64,000 bases of DNA from Arthrobacter sp. Alg241-R88 (GTDB lineage Bacteria > Actinomycetota > Actinomycetes > Actinomycetales > Micrococcaceae): assembly GCF_900537115.1 (NCBI RefSeq), contig NZ_UNRG01000007.1, positions 35,682-99,681 on the forward strand, in the 5' to 3' direction. Below the pieces are notes generated by a model. That model worked only from the letters and a program-made list of their open reading frames with translations. It did not search any database and was not told the origin of the DNA. This document shows, in pieces, positions 27,725 through 38,547 of the stretch; position 1 is the stretch's first letter, and every line of letters begins with the position of its first letter. Made by a program: the position numbers and the translations under genes.

Positions 27725-28948
27725 CTAAACGATGGCCGAGACTCCCGTGACGGCACGGCCCACGATCAGGGTGTTGATTTCGAACGACCCCTCATAGGTG
27801 TAGATGGCTTCCGCGTCCGAGAAAATCTTCGCCATCCGGTAGTCGGTCACGATGCCGTTCCCACCCAGGATCGAACGGCCCAGCGCCACGGTCTCCCGCA
27901 TCCGGGCGCTGAGGTAGGACTTGGCCAGGGCCACGTGCGGCATGTCGGCCGCGCCTCCGTCCTGCAGCCTGGCAAGTCCCGCCATCATGGCCATGCTCGC
28001 CACGGCGTTGCCCAGCATTGTCACCAGCTGCTGCTGGACCAGCTGGAACTGTGCCAGCGGGCGTCCGAACTGGTGGCGTTCGACGGCGTACTGCCGGGCG
28101 ACGTCGAACGCTGCCAGCTGCTGGCCCACCGCTTGCCAGGCGACCATGATGCGTGAGCCGCGCAGCAGCTCGTTGGTGTCCTCGAAGCTACTAATGGCAG
28201 CGAAGCGGTCCGCCTCCGCCACCTGGACGTTGTCGAAAACGATGTCGGCGTTCTGGACTGTCCGCAGGGCTATCTTGTTTTCGATCCGGGACCGGCTGAC
28301 CCCCGGCAGGGTGGCGTCCACGATGAAGCCCCGTACTGACTGGTCCGCTTCGTCCCGGGCCCAGACCAGCATGTAGTCGCAGAACGTCCCGTTGCCGATC
28401 CACCGCTTGGCGCCGTTGAGCACCCATGCGTCCCCGCCGTCGTCGGGCTTTCCCGTGGTGGATGAGATCCTCCGGGCGCGGGTCTCCATTCCTCCGGCGA
28501 CGTCGGAGCCGTGGTCCGGTTCGGTCAGGGCGAAGGCTCCGGTGATGCGCAGGTTGGCGGCGTCCTCGAGCAGCCGCTGCCTCTGGTCCGCGGTGCCGAA
28601 GGCGTAAAGGGACTCCACAAAGAGATCGTGGTGGACCAGGAAAAAGGTGGCGATCGAGGTGTCCACACGGGTCATCTCGGCGATCACCAGTCCGGCGAAC
28701 AGGTGGCTGTAACCGCGCTGCGCCGGGGTGCTGAGCTGCAGGGCTGCCAGTTTGGGCAGGATGTGCGCCGGAAACTCAGCCTTGTTCCACCACTCCCCCG
28801 CGTAGGGGGCGATCTCCGTTGCCAGGAACTCCCGGAGTTCGGCCAGTTTCTCCCGTTCGGCCTGGTTCAGCAGCGATTCGACGTCGAAGAAGTCGGCCGA
28901 AGGCAAGCCGGACTTGGTCTCAGCGGCTTCACGGGCGGCGCTTGTCAT
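27725..28948 (-). CDS. Acyl-CoA dehydrogenase
   Basis: A 407-residue FAD enzyme with the ACAD fold. It has [22 protein letters not shown] (FAD/substrate stretch near 140-160), [21 protein letters not shown], and the C-terminal [16 protein letters not shown], where E386 is in the position of the catalytic base. The layout is closest to glutaryl-CoA dehydrogenase-like members. Its start overlaps the end of the SDR gene by 4 bp (ATGA), so the two form an operon. The pair could carry two dehydrogenation steps of a short- or branched-chain acyl-CoA pathway; substrate is not decidable here. Confidence 0.88.
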   Translation of the reverse strand: MTSAAREAAETKSGLPSADFFDVESLLNQAEREKLAELREFLATEIAPYAGEWWNKAEFPAHILPKLAALQLSTPAQRGYSHLFAGLVIAEMTRVDTSIATFFLVHHDLFVESLYAFGTADQRQRLLEDAANLRITGAFALTEPDHGSDVAGGMETRARRISSTTGKPDDGGDAWVLNGAKRWIGNGTFCDYMLVWARDEADQSVRGFIVDATLPGVSRSRIENKIALRTVQNADIVFDNVQVAEADRFAAISSFEDTNELLRGSRIMVAWQAVGQQLAAFDVARQYAVERHQFGRPLAQFQLVQQQLVTMLGNAVASMAMMAGLARLQDGGAADMPHVALAKSYLSARMRETVALGRSILGGNGIVTDYRMAKIFSDAEAIYTYEGSFEINTLIVGRAVTGVSAIV

Positions 28949-29784
28949 TTCGGGCCCATGCGGATGGCGCCGTCAAGACGGATGGTTTCACCGTTAAGCA
29001 TGGCGTTGTCCACGATGTGCGCCACCAGGTTGGCGTATTCGTCGGGCTTGCCCAGGCGCGAGGGGTGCGGCACCTGGGCCCCCAGGGAATCCTGCGCTTC
29101 CTGCGGCAACCCCGCCATCATGGGCGTTTCAAAGATTCCCGGGGCGATGGCCACCACCCGCACCAGCGAGCGCGCGAGCTCCCGGGCGAGGGGCAGGGTC
29201 ATGGCCGCCACAGCGCCCTTGGAAGCAGCGTAGGCAGGCTGGCCGATCTGTCCCTCAAAAGCAGCCACGGACGCGGTGTTGATGATGACACCGCGTTCGG
29301 GGCCACCCAGGATTGTGGTGGCCGGCTCGGTGGACACCATTGCCGCTGCCGCCAGGCGCAACACGTTGAACGTCCCCACCAGGTTGACCTGGATGACCCG
29401 GTTGAACGCCTCCAGCGGAAGCACGCCCTCCCGGCCCAGAACCTTCCCCGGGGTGGCGATGCCGGCACAGTTCACCACAATCCGCAACGGTCCGAGGGCG
29501 GTGGCGGTATCGACGGCGGCCTGTACGTCCGTTTCGCTCGTCACGTCCGCGGGCACAAAGACGGCGGATTTTCCCTGGCTCCCCGCCGGACTCCCGGCCG
29601 GGCCGTTGATTCCCATGCTGCTCAACGATCTGCTGTTGAGCTCCTCCGCGAGGGCCGCGCCCGCCGAGGACGGAAGGTCAACAAGCACTACTGTTGCCCC
29701 GTCGTCGACCAGCCTGCGGGCAGTGGCGGCCCCCAAGCCCGAGGCGCCTCCGGTAACCAACGCAACGCTGCCTGGAACGTCCAT
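28945..29784 (-). CDS. Short-chain dehydrogenase, 3-hydroxyacyl-CoA dehydrogenase-like (HSD17B10 type)
   Basis: A 279-residue Rossmann protein with TGGASGLG (11-18), NCAG, and the catalytic YAASK (Y185, K189). [13 protein letters not shown] and [14 protein letters not shown] segments are typical of 3-hydroxy-2-methylbutyryl-CoA/type-2 3-hydroxyacyl-CoA dehydrogenases. A Gly/Ser-rich insertion of about 20 residues (about 50-72) follows beta strand 2. First gene of a two-gene operon with the acyl-CoA dehydrogenase, consistent with fatty-acid or isoleucine-type degradation. A possible operator lies 47 bp upstream. Confidence 0.85.
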   Translation of the reverse strand: MDVPGSVALVTGGASGLGAATARRLVDDGATVVLVDLPSSAGAALAEELNSRSLSSMGINGPAGSPAGSQGKSAVFVPADVTSETDVQAAVDTATALGPLRIVVNCAGIATPGKVLGREGVLPLEAFNRVIQVNLVGTFNVLRLAAAAMVSTEPATTILGGPERGVIINTASVAAFEGQIGQPAYAASKGAVAAMTLPLARELARSLVRVVAIAPGIFETPMMAGLPQEAQDSLGAQVPHPSRLGKPDEYANLVAHIVDNAMLNGETIRLDGAIRMGPK

Positions 29785-29830
29785 ACATCCTCCTTGATGC
29801 GTGACTGCTTCGGCAGGAAACCGCGAAGCA

Positions 29831-29853
29831 TTAGTTAGTGCATGTTAACTGAA
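29831..29853. promoter_or_regulatory. Candidate operator upstream of the SDR/ACAD operon
   Basis: TTAGTTAGTGCATGTTAACT is AT-rich against its surroundings and has short inverted arms AGTTA (29833-29837) and TAACT (29846-29850). TetR-type regulators of acyl-CoA catabolism in Actinobacteria often bind TTAGTTAGT-like dyads. No regulator gene is adjacent. Confidence 0.35.
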
Positions 29854-29920
29854 ATTACGGTGGGCCCGCACTAATCGGCCCTCCGCCGGCATGCCGCTGT
29901 GCCCGGCTAGGGTGGAAGCC

Positions 29921-31147
29921 ATGACTTCCGCGGATGCTTCCCCTCCCGTTGACTGGGCGGACAGGGCCAACGAGGCCGCACGGTCGGCGACGGCGCTGTT
30001 CGGAAGGAAGCTGTTCTTCCTGCCCGGCACGCACCTCGGCACGGTGAAGTGGCCCGCTCCTGCCTGGCGGGACGGCCTGAAGGGCACACTGCTCCATCCC
30101 TGGCATTACTGGTGGCAAGCCCACTACGCCGATTGCCTGGTGGATGCGGGCCGCCGGGAACTGCGCAACGGCGCCATACCTGCAGCAAGATTCAACGGTG
30201 CCGGCAAACCCAGTGCCGGCAGCCTCGCTTCCCGGCTGGTGACCGGAGTATGGTTGCGCAACGCTTTCACGTTCGTAAACAACTACTACGACGACATGGC
30301 CTGGCTCGCCCTCGCCGTCCTCCGGCTCGACGGGCTGGCAGAGGAAACCTGCAAGCCGGGCCGCCGCCGCAACGCCGGCGTCCGCAGATCCCTCACCCTG
30401 CAGTTCGACGCCGCCTGCACCGACGACCTGGGCGGGGGTGCCTTCTGGAGTAAAAAACGGGACTTCAAGAACACCCCCGCCACAGCGCCCATTGCGCTCT
30501 ACTACGCCCGCACCGGCCACCGCGCAAAGGCGCAGTCGCTGCTGGACTGGCTGGACGCCACCCTCTTTGATCCGGACCAGGGCCTTTACCTGGACGGAGC
30601 CCGGCTGGACCCGGAAGGGAACGTGGTGATCGACAGGGCGGTCTACACCTACAACCAGGGCCCGGTCCTGGGCGCGCAGCTTGAACTCGGCGGAGACGCG
30701 AATCTCGCCAGGGCGGCCGACGTGGTGGAGGGGGTTGCACGGCTGCTGACGGTTCCGGTGCAGCATGCCCCGGCAGTCCCAAGCACCGCCGGTGCCCGCC
30801 GGACGGCGCTGCGCTGCGAGGGAACGGGCGACGGCGGTCTCTTCACCGGGATCCTGTGCCGTTATCTTGCCCTCGCCGCCGTCGATGCCCGGCTTCCCGA
30901 GCGGACCAGGGCCACAGCTGCCCGGCTGGTATTCGACACCGCTGGGGCGTTCTGGGAGGGGAAGCGGCTTGCTGCCCCAGGCGAAGGAGCCGGCAGCACG
31001 GGGCGGCCCGGACGGTACATCTTCTCGATGCACGCCGCCGCTCCCGCGGACGCCACCTACCCGCCCGGCGCCGTCGTCGAACTCTCCACGCAGCTGCAGG
31101 CCTGGATGGCGTTCGAGGCCGCCGCTTCGATCACCATCGCCGACTGA
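29921..31147 (+). CDS. Glycoside hydrolase family 76-like protein (alpha-1,6-mannanase fold)
   Basis: A 408-residue (alpha/alpha)6-barrel-type protein. NNYYDDMAWLALA (D124, D125) matches the paired catalytic aspartates of GH76, and NTPATAPIALYYARTG and TYNQGPVLGAQLEL are typical repeats of the barrel. GH76 enzymes cut alpha-1,6-mannan backbones and are normally secreted, but no signal peptide is visible. It may act inside the cell, leave by another route, or have changed substrate. ATG 29921 has GGTGGAAG upstream and TAGGGT 7 nt before it. It abuts the convergent YdeI gene without a gap. Confidence 0.82.
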   Translation: MTSADASPPVDWADRANEAARSATALFGRKLFFLPGTHLGTVKWPAPAWRDGLKGTLLHPWHYWWQAHYADCLVDAGRRELRNGAIPAARFNGAGKPSAGSLASRLVTGVWLRNAFTFVNNYYDDMAWLALAVLRLDGLAEETCKPGRRRNAGVRRSLTLQFDAACTDDLGGGAFWSKKRDFKNTPATAPIALYYARTGHRAKAQSLLDWLDATLFDPDQGLYLDGARLDPEGNVVIDRAVYTYNQGPVLGAQLELGGDANLARAADVVEGVARLLTVPVQHAPAVPSTAGARRTALRCEGTGDGGLFTGILCRYLALAAVDARLPERTRATAARLVFDTAGAFWEGKRLAAPGEGAGSTGRPGRYIFSMHAAAPADATYPPGAVVELSTQLQAWMAFEAAASITIAD

Positions 31148-31753
31148 CTACTGTGACACTCCCGGCGGGCGCTTTTTCTGGGGGTACGGCGCCTCCCCGC
31201 GGGCCAGCATCTCCACAAACCCGGCGATTTTCCGTTCCCGGGTGGCGGCCTGCTTTACCGAGTTGGTCCGGTAGATCAGGGCGAAGCGGTTGGTCCTGGT
31301 GAGGACGTCGAACATGGCCTGCGCGGCGGGAACCGCGGCTATCGCTGCTGCCAGGTCCGCCGGAACTTCGGCGTTTGCCTGTCCCTCGTAGGCCTTATCC
31401 CAGCGGCCATCTTCCTTTGCCGCGTTCACGGCCGCCCACCCGGCGTCGGTCATCCGGCCGTCGGCATCCAGCCGGGCAACATACGTGACGTTCCTGGCCG
31501 ACCAGGGGCTTTTGGGGCCGCGGGGCGTCATGCGCTGGAAGGAACTTTCCGCGTCCCGGCGCCGGGCCTGGCCGTCGATCCAGCCGAAGCAGAGCGCCTC
31601 GTCCAGGGCAGCCGCATAGTCCAGCCCGGTGACGTTTCCGCCCTTCTTGTGCAGGACCAGCCAGACACCCGGGCTGGTTTTGTGATGTTCCTCCAGCCAG
31701 CTGCGCCAGGCGGAGGCGTCAGGCACCAGCAGTTCCTCAAGTTCAACAGCCAT
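31148..31753 (-). CDS. YdeI/OmpD-associated-like protein
   Basis: A 201-residue protein with the YdeI pattern: SWRSWLEEHHKTSPGVWLVLHKKG-like N-terminus, LDEALCFGWIDGQARR, RFTPR-type RMTPRGPKSPWSARN, and a C-terminal helical block ending YRTNSVKQAATRERKIAGFVEMLARGE. These proteins carry a small DUF1801/YdhG-like fold of uncertain function; some are tied to antimicrobial-peptide or stress responses. No partner gene is nearby. The stop codon directly touches the convergent GH76 stop. Confidence 0.82.
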   Translation of the reverse strand: MAVELEELLVPDASAWRSWLEEHHKTSPGVWLVLHKKGGNVTGLDYAAALDEALCFGWIDGQARRRDAESSFQRMTPRGPKSPWSARNVTYVARLDADGRMTDAGWAAVNAAKEDGRWDKAYEGQANAEVPADLAAAIAAVPAAQAMFDVLTRTNRFALIYRTNSVKQAATRERKIAGFVEMLARGEAPYPQKKRPPGVSQ

Positions 31754-31858
31754 GGCCCTATTCTGCTCCTGCCGTCTGCCAGCACAAGAGCGGCGACACC
31801 GGGCGGAGCACGTGGCAGGATGGCACCAAAGTCCTGATAACTATGGGAAGGGGAAGCC

Positions 31859-32596
31859 ATGCTCCGCGTCCGCCCGCTTCATTTCACCGCCAGGATTGAC
31901 GACTGGGAGCGGCTTCTCACCGCCCTTGGCCTGGTCCTGACCGAGGGCGATACCGGGTTCCGCGTCTTCGACGCAGGCTCGGGCCGCCTTGCCCTCCATG
32001 GCGTACCGGAAGGAGCAGCCGAGGACGGAAGCACAGCGCTGGCAGTGGAGGTGGGCGACGTGGCTGAATTCGCCCGCCGCACCAACCTCTCCGCACAGGA
32101 TGAAGGAACCACCCCCGCGGAAATCATCACCGCAGACCATGGTGAAGCCTGCAGGATCACCGGGCCGGACGGCTTCAGTTTCGTGGCTGACAAAGCTGCC
32201 CCCGGCGCCGACCAGGCAGGCGGAGCTGACCCGGCCCTCGCCGTCGTCGGGGTCTGGTTCACGGAGGATCCCGCCGCCGCTGGGCAGACGCTACGGCACA
32301 TCGGCGCCCGCCCCCGCCCGGTGCCGGACGCCGACGAGACCGCAGACTTCACCGCCAAGAACGGCGGCGTACTACTGGTGCGTCCGGCGTCGGGCAATCC
32401 ACGCTCGGGGCTCGGCTTCGAGTACGACGGCGGCTTGGAACCATTGCGGGAACGGCTTGCCGCTGCCGGGTTCCACCCCAGCATTACCGAGGAGGCCTTT
32501 GGCAGGACGCTCCACGTGCCCAGCCCGGACGTGGGGCGCGCCGCGCCCCACGTGCCCGCCACCGTATGGATCTCCGAGCAGCGTCCCATGGGGTAG
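31859..32596 (+). CDS. VOC (glyoxalase/bleomycin-resistance) superfamily protein
   Basis: A 245-residue protein made of two beta-alpha-beta-beta-beta repeats: LHFTARIDDWERLLTALGL..., then after a linker VVGVWFTEDPAAAGQTLRHIGARPRP. SD GGGAAGGGGAAG precedes ATG 31859. Usual metal ligands (His/Glu at fixed positions) are not obvious in both halves, so activity is uncertain. It precedes the NUDIX-like gene by 9 bp, and its stop codon TAG forms part of a possible -10 element for that gene. Confidence 0.65.
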   Translation: MLRVRPLHFTARIDDWERLLTALGLVLTEGDTGFRVFDAGSGRLALHGVPEGAAEDGSTALAVEVGDVAEFARRTNLSAQDEGTTPAEIITADHGEACRITGPDGFSFVADKAAPGADQAGGADPALAVVGVWFTEDPAAAGQTLRHIGARPRPVPDADETADFTAKNGGVLLVRPASGNPRSGLGFEYDGGLEPLRERLAAAGFHPSITEEAFGRTLHVPSPDVGRAAPHVPATVWISEQRPMG

Positions 32597-32605
32597 AACT
32601 TAACC

Positions 32606-33145
32606 ATGAACGTGCGCACTCCTGACCCGAATCCCGGCTGGCTTTCCGAAGAAGACCTCTTTGAGGCGCGCGGGCGGCTGCCCATGGTTTACGTTGAGGC
32701 TGTGCCTGTCCGGCTGGATCCGCTGGGCTTCGTCAATGAGGTCGGAACCCTTCTCCAGGCTGACGAGGACGGCACCATGGTGCGGTCCCTTGTTTCCGGC
32801 CGCGTCATCTACCGCGAGACCATCCGCGCAGCCCTTCTCCGGCACATGGAGAAGGACCTCGGCCCGCTGGCGTTCCCGCAACTGCCCATCAGCCCGGTCC
32901 CCTTCACCGTGGCGGAGTACTTCCCCGCCCCATCCCAGACCGGCTTCACCGATGAGCGCCAACACGCCGTCTCCCTGGCCTACGTGATCCCCGTGACCGG
33001 CGAATGCGAACCCCGCCAGGACGCCCTTGAACTCACCTGGATGACCCCGGAGGAAGTGCTCAGTCCCGGTGTCCAGGTGGAGTTCACCGGCGGGCGCGGC
33101 GGCCTGATCCGCCAGGCGCTGGCCTTCGCGGGTGTGGGGTTCTGA
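32606..33145 (+). CDS. NUDIX-hydrolase-family protein (DUF4916 type)
   Basis: A 179-residue protein: N-terminal MNVRTPDPNPGWLSEEDLFEAR, then VYVEAVPVRLDPLGFVNEVGTLLQ, SGRVIYRETIRAALLRHMEKDLG in the place of the NUDIX box, and SLAYVIPVTGECEPRQDALELTWMTPEE. The box lacks several residues of the canonical GX5EX7REUXEEXGU (an RE pair is present as YRETIRAALLRHMEKDLG), as in the actinobacterial DUF4916 group. Nucleotide-diphosphate hydrolysis is therefore not assured. TAGAAC ends 6 nt before ATG 32606, so it may have its own leaderless promoter. Confidence 0.78.
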   Translation: MNVRTPDPNPGWLSEEDLFEARGRLPMVYVEAVPVRLDPLGFVNEVGTLLQADEDGTMVRSLVSGRVIYRETIRAALLRHMEKDLGPLAFPQLPISPVPFTVAEYFPAPSQTGFTDERQHAVSLAYVIPVTGECEPRQDALELTWMTPEEVLSPGVQVEFTGGRGGLIRQALAFAGVGF

Positions 33146-33232
33146 CACCCTCGGCCACACCCGGCGTCCCGGACTTTCGGCACCCTCCTTTGTAGACTGT
33201 AGGGCGGACCGCAAGAGAACTTAAGGACCCCC

Positions 33233-34231
33233 ATGACCGAAACACCAGCCGCCCGGCACCATAGTGAACAGCAGGCTGGAACCCTGACCACCGGCGACCA
33301 CATCCTCCTGCCCGACGGTGAACGGACAGCGGAGATCCACCAGGTGGAGCTGGAATCGGACGATTTCGGCGCCCCCGCCGTGGTACTTGCCAGCCTGGCC
33401 GGCGGCGGGACATTGCGCATCGCCGTTGGCACCACCGTGAGGGTAACTGACGAAGAGGCCGACGCCGTGACGCAGCTTCCGCTGGCCGGGCGGCCTTCGG
33501 AGGAGGCCGGGCAGGAGCAGCCCGGCGAAACTCCCGCCGCGGCACCAGCGGCTCCCGCCGTCGTCGTACCTCCCCTGCCCCCGGTTCCGCCGGCGGCGAG
33601 TGGACCCAGCGAGGAGGAACTCGCCCTGATCCCCGCCGCGAAAGGTACGCCGGAATCGGTGGTGGAAGCCGCGGCGGAAGCCCACCCGGACGCGATGGGG
33701 GTGCTGCTCCTGGCTGACCGGCTGGCCAAGGGCGTCAACTTCAAGTCCGGCAGCTGCCTCAAGGACCTCAGTGACCTGGCCCACGAACTCTTTATCACCC
33801 TCAAGGACGCCGACGGCTCCCTGGCCGTCGCGGACCTGCTTAACGTCCTGCCCTACGACGGGAATCCCGGCCGCTGGGCCTCGGTGGAAGCGTCCCTGGC
33901 TTTGTCCAGCTACATCTGCCGGCAGGACGGCCAAAAGGAGCGGGCAGAGGTTTACGAACGGCTGATCCGTACGCCGGAAAACCAGGAGACCGATCCGTTC
34001 AAGGCGAGGATGGCCGCAAAGGTCCGGCAGCGCTCGCTCAACGAGCCCAACCTGTATGACAAAGAAATCTTTCGGTCCATCGACAACTCCAACCACGATG
34101 CCGAGCGGGAATGGCGGCTGTTGCGGCTCGAATCCCTGCTGTTCCTCCGGGCCCACGGGGGTTCGGAAACCATCGGGCTGGGCGAACTGGAACGCCGGAT
34201 CAGCAACGAACTCGAGGCTGTCCGCTCCTGA
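33233..34231 (+). CDS. Conserved hypothetical two-region protein, 332 aa
   Basis: A soluble protein. Residues 15-75 form a beta-rich unit (GTLTTGDHILLPDGERTAEIHQVELESDD...LRIAVGTTVRV). A Pro/Ala linker of about 40 residues follows (85-125). The remainder is an all-helical domain of about 200 residues (LADRLAKGVNFKSGSCLKDLSDLAHEL ... ERISNELEAVRS-like end) that resembles TPR-like helical repeats. No signal peptide or catalytic motif. I do not recognise the family with certainty. TAGACT at 33193-33198 is a candidate -10. Codon use is like that of the neighbours. Confidence 0.6.
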   Translation: MTETPAARHHSEQQAGTLTTGDHILLPDGERTAEIHQVELESDDFGAPAVVLASLAGGGTLRIAVGTTVRVTDEEADAVTQLPLAGRPSEEAGQEQPGETPAAAPAAPAVVVPPLPPVPPAASGPSEEELALIPAAKGTPESVVEAAAEAHPDAMGVLLLADRLAKGVNFKSGSCLKDLSDLAHELFITLKDADGSLAVADLLNVLPYDGNPGRWASVEASLALSSYICRQDGQKERAEVYERLIRTPENQETDPFKARMAAKVRQRSLNEPNLYDKEIFRSIDNSNHDAEREWRLLRLESLLFLRAHGGSETIGLGELERRISNELEAVRS

Positions 34232-34319
34232 GTTTGCCGCTGGGCGCCCTCGGCGCTGCGGGGCTGACTGAAGCAATTGCCCCTACCCGCCGCCCGGCGG
34301 GAGTTGTACATTCGGGGCT

Positions 34320-36418
<2,099 letters not shown>

Positions 36419-36439
36419 GCCGGGACTGCCTACCGCCTA

Positions 36440-36498
36440 TTCGACGGTTCCCTGCCCACTCGATGTCCCGAGTGACCGTGTCCGCAGGGAACCGTCGA
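36440..36498. repeat. Palindromic repeat, upstream copy of the DUF559 cassette
   Basis: TCGACGGTTCCCTGC (36441-36455) pairs perfectly with 36484-36498. Inside is a second hairpin, CACTCG (36457-36462) with CGAGTG (36469-36474). The outer arm is identical to that of the downstream copy at 37514-37573. It begins 21 bp after the tgt stop. Confidence 0.85.
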
Positions 36499-36565
36499 TC
36501 CGGGCTTGTCCACATAGCGTTGCCCTGACTGGGCGTCTGAGGTGGGGCGCGGCAATGCTGGAGCC

Positions 36566-37504
36566 ATGAACGGCCATGTTGAGCTTTCTCCCACGGCGAA
36601 TTTCTGGCGGACCAATGAACTCCTGGAGCAAGGGTTGAACGCCCGGGCCATCGCGGCACTGGTCCGCAAAGGAGTCCTGGTGCGTATACGGCGCGGTTGT
36701 TACGCGCGTGGCAGTTGGTGGACTGCGTTGAAAACGTCGGGACGCCGTCGGCAGCTTGTGCATGCGCACGCACACGGAACACTTACGACGTCGGCAGGCG
36801 GCTTTGTTTACAGCCACACCTCGAGTGCCAGCTTGCGGCGGCTTCACTTGTGGGACGTCGACGAAGTGGTGCACCTGACGCAGTCGGGCCGCCCGTCCGG
36901 AATCTCGCACGGGCGGGGTGTACTTGCCCATACGAGGAAGCTCAACAGCCGGGAGGTATCGTTTGTGGAAGGCTTGCCGTGCACGTCGTTGGAGCGCACA
37001 GTGGTGGACTGCTGTCTGATGTTCAATCTTCGCCAGTCAATCATCCTGATAGACCACGCTGCCAGGCTGGGCGCTGACCTTCCACTCCTAAGAGAGCAAT
37101 GCGCCGCGCTGGCAGGCCGCAACGGAGTCGTTACCCTGCGGCGGGCCCTTGAATTGGTTGACCCCCGTTCAGAGTCGGCAGGAGAAAGCCTCACCCGGGA
37201 GCTCATCCACAGGCTGAGGATCCCGGCGCCGGAGCTGCAGTATGTGGTGCATACAACCGTGGGCCATCACCGCCTGGACTTCGCCTGGCCTGCCCGGAAG
37301 GTGGCTCTTGAGTTTGACGGCAAGTCCAAGTACTTCGAATACCGGCCAACTCAAGAGGTGATTTACGAGGAGAGGCGAAGGGAAAAGGCCCTCATGGAAG
37401 AAGGCTGGACCTTCCTCCGGGTTGAGTGGAAACACCTCTTCAACGAGGCGGAGTTCAAGTACCGGGTACTGCGGGCGCTGGCCCAGGGTTCCCAGGACGA
37501 ATGA
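36566..37504 (+). CDS. AbiEi-like/DUF559 protein with VSR-type endonuclease fold
   Basis: A 312-residue protein. The N-terminal 100 residues resemble the winged-helix AbiEi_4-type domain of type IV antitoxin-related proteins (LLEQGLNARAIAALVRKGVLVRIRRGCYA). A middle region with LPCTSLERTVVDCCL follows. The C-terminal DUF559/PD-(D/E)xK part has RLDFAWPARKVALEFDGKSKY (D238, E249, D251, K253) and ends with GWTFLRVEWKHLF. The nuclease-like residues look intact, so DNA binding or cleavage is plausible. ATG 36566 follows GGAG closely. No toxin gene is adjacent. It is bracketed by two copies of one palindrome and separates tgt from yhhQ. Confidence 0.8.
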   Translation: MNGHVELSPTANFWRTNELLEQGLNARAIAALVRKGVLVRIRRGCYARGSWWTALKTSGRRRQLVHAHAHGTLTTSAGGFVYSHTSSASLRRLHLWDVDEVVHLTQSGRPSGISHGRGVLAHTRKLNSREVSFVEGLPCTSLERTVVDCCLMFNLRQSIILIDHAARLGADLPLLREQCAALAGRNGVVTLRRALELVDPRSESAGESLTRELIHRLRIPAPELQYVVHTTVGHHRLDFAWPARKVALEFDGKSKYFEYRPTQEVIYEERRREKALMEEGWTFLRVEWKHLFNEAEFKYRVLRALAQGSQDE

Positions 37505-37513
37505 CGCCCCCGT

Positions 37514-37573
37514 TTCGACGGTTCCCTGCACACTCGACGGGTGCGCCCGTCGAGTGTGCAGGGAACCGTCGAA
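37514..37573. repeat. Perfect 28-bp inverted repeat, downstream copy of the DUF559 cassette
   Basis: Arm 37514-37541 (starting TTCGACGGTTCCCTGC) is exactly complementary to 37546-37573 around the loop TGCG. It begins 9 bp after the DUF559 gene stop and lies before the convergent yhhQ end. It is longer and better conserved than the upstream copy, with which it shares the outer TTCGACGGTTCCCTGC and an ACTCGA block. Confidence 0.9.
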
Positions 37574-37628
37574 CCGGCCGAACAGAAGGCGGGAGCAACC
37601 CCCGATGTTCAGCTGCGGCGGGTGGCCG

Positions 37629-38387
37629 CTACACCGCGCCGTTCGCCGAGGCGGCAGGAACGCCGTAGCTCGGCTCGCTCTTCTTGACCCAACCGATCAC
37701 CAGCGACGTCACCGGCACGAAGATGAACTCCACCAGGGTCTTGTAGACGAAGCCCACCACCACATAGTTCACGAAGGTTCCGAAGTCGGTGATGCCAATG
37801 ACTGACGCTGCAATGCTGCAGAAGATGAGGGTGTCCACGAACTCGCCGGCGCCTGACGAACCCATAAGGCGCGCCCATAGGGACTTCTCACCCGAGCGGG
37901 CCTTCATCTTGACCAGGATCCACGAGTTGATGGTCTGCCCTGCGAGGAACGCGAGCAGCGACGCCAGCACAATCTGCGGCACCGGGCCCAAGGCGCCTTC
38001 CAGCGCGGCCTGCTTTGACGTTCCGAACTCGTCGTCGAAACCGGGCAGGGCAATGATCACCCAGTAGCAGAGGGACGCGAAGACGGACAGCGCAAAGGTG
38101 GTGAATATGGCCTTGCGGGCCACTTTGAAGCCGTAGACCTCGCTGATGACGTCGCCCAGGATGTAGGCCAGCGGGAAGAGGAAGAAGCCGCCGTCCGTAA
38201 TGATCGGCCCGATGGCTACACCCTTGGACGCACCGATGTTGGACAGGATGAGCACCACCGCCATGGACGCCAGCATGATCCCGAAGTAGGGGGAACCGAT
38301 CGCGGCGAACTTGGCCGCGCTGCCTGGCGGGGTTGTTTCGGGCAGGGCGTTGTGGCCTGAGGCTGAGGGCATGGGAGGTCCGTTCAT
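37629..38387 (-). CDS. yhhQ: Queuosine-precursor transporter (YhhQ/VUT family, DUF165)
   Basis: A 252-residue membrane protein with about six helices. Family features are SNIGASKGVAIGPIITDGGFFLFPLAYILGDVISEVYGFKVAR (the DxxSEVYG motif near residue 80) and the C-terminal FVNYVVVGFVYKTLVEFIFVPVT. It imports queuosine precursors such as preQ0/preQ1, which fits tgt nearby on the other strand. ATG 38387 is the best start; the long upstream extension overlaps the divergent TetR gene. A 20-residue Pro-rich cytoplasmic N-terminus precedes the first helix. Confidence 0.88.
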   Translation of the reverse strand: MNGPPMPSASGHNALPETTPPGSAAKFAAIGSPYFGIMLASMAVVLILSNIGASKGVAIGPIITDGGFFLFPLAYILGDVISEVYGFKVARKAIFTTFALSVFASLCYWVIIALPGFDDEFGTSKQAALEGALGPVPQIVLASLLAFLAGQTINSWILVKMKARSGEKSLWARLMGSSGAGEFVDTLIFCSIAASVIGITDFGTFVNYVVVGFVYKTLVEFIFVPVTSLVIGWVKKSEPSYGVPAASANGAV

Positions 38388-38487
38388 AGTGGTTCGCTCG
38401 GCGTCCGGAGTTGGGAAGGCCGCCGGCTGTATTAGCACTGTCAGCCCAATTGTCCCATCCAACGACAGTGCAAGGAGAAGCCGAATC

Positions 38488-38530
38488 TGAACACGTTCAA
38501 ATTCGTGCGATACTTCTTGAACATGTTCAA
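38488..38530. promoter_or_regulatory. Double TetR operator
   Basis: TTGAACATGTTCAA (38517-38530) is a perfect 14-bp palindrome. TGAACACGTTCA (38488-38499) is the same dyad with one change. Their centres are 30 bp apart, putting two dimers on the same helix face. They precede the TetR gene at 38548 and overlap its probable promoter. Confidence 0.7.
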
Positions 38531-38547
38531 AACGGAGGGAGCCGCAG

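Noticed and set aside
36566..37504. Complete type IV toxin-antitoxin system
   Set aside because: Only the AbiEi/DUF559-like gene is present; no AbiEii nucleotidyltransferase toxin lies next to it.
36440..37573. Insertion sequence or transposon with terminal inverted repeats
   Set aside because: The flanking elements are each self-complementary palindromes rather than a pair of terminal inverted repeats; no transposase and no target-site duplication could be seen.
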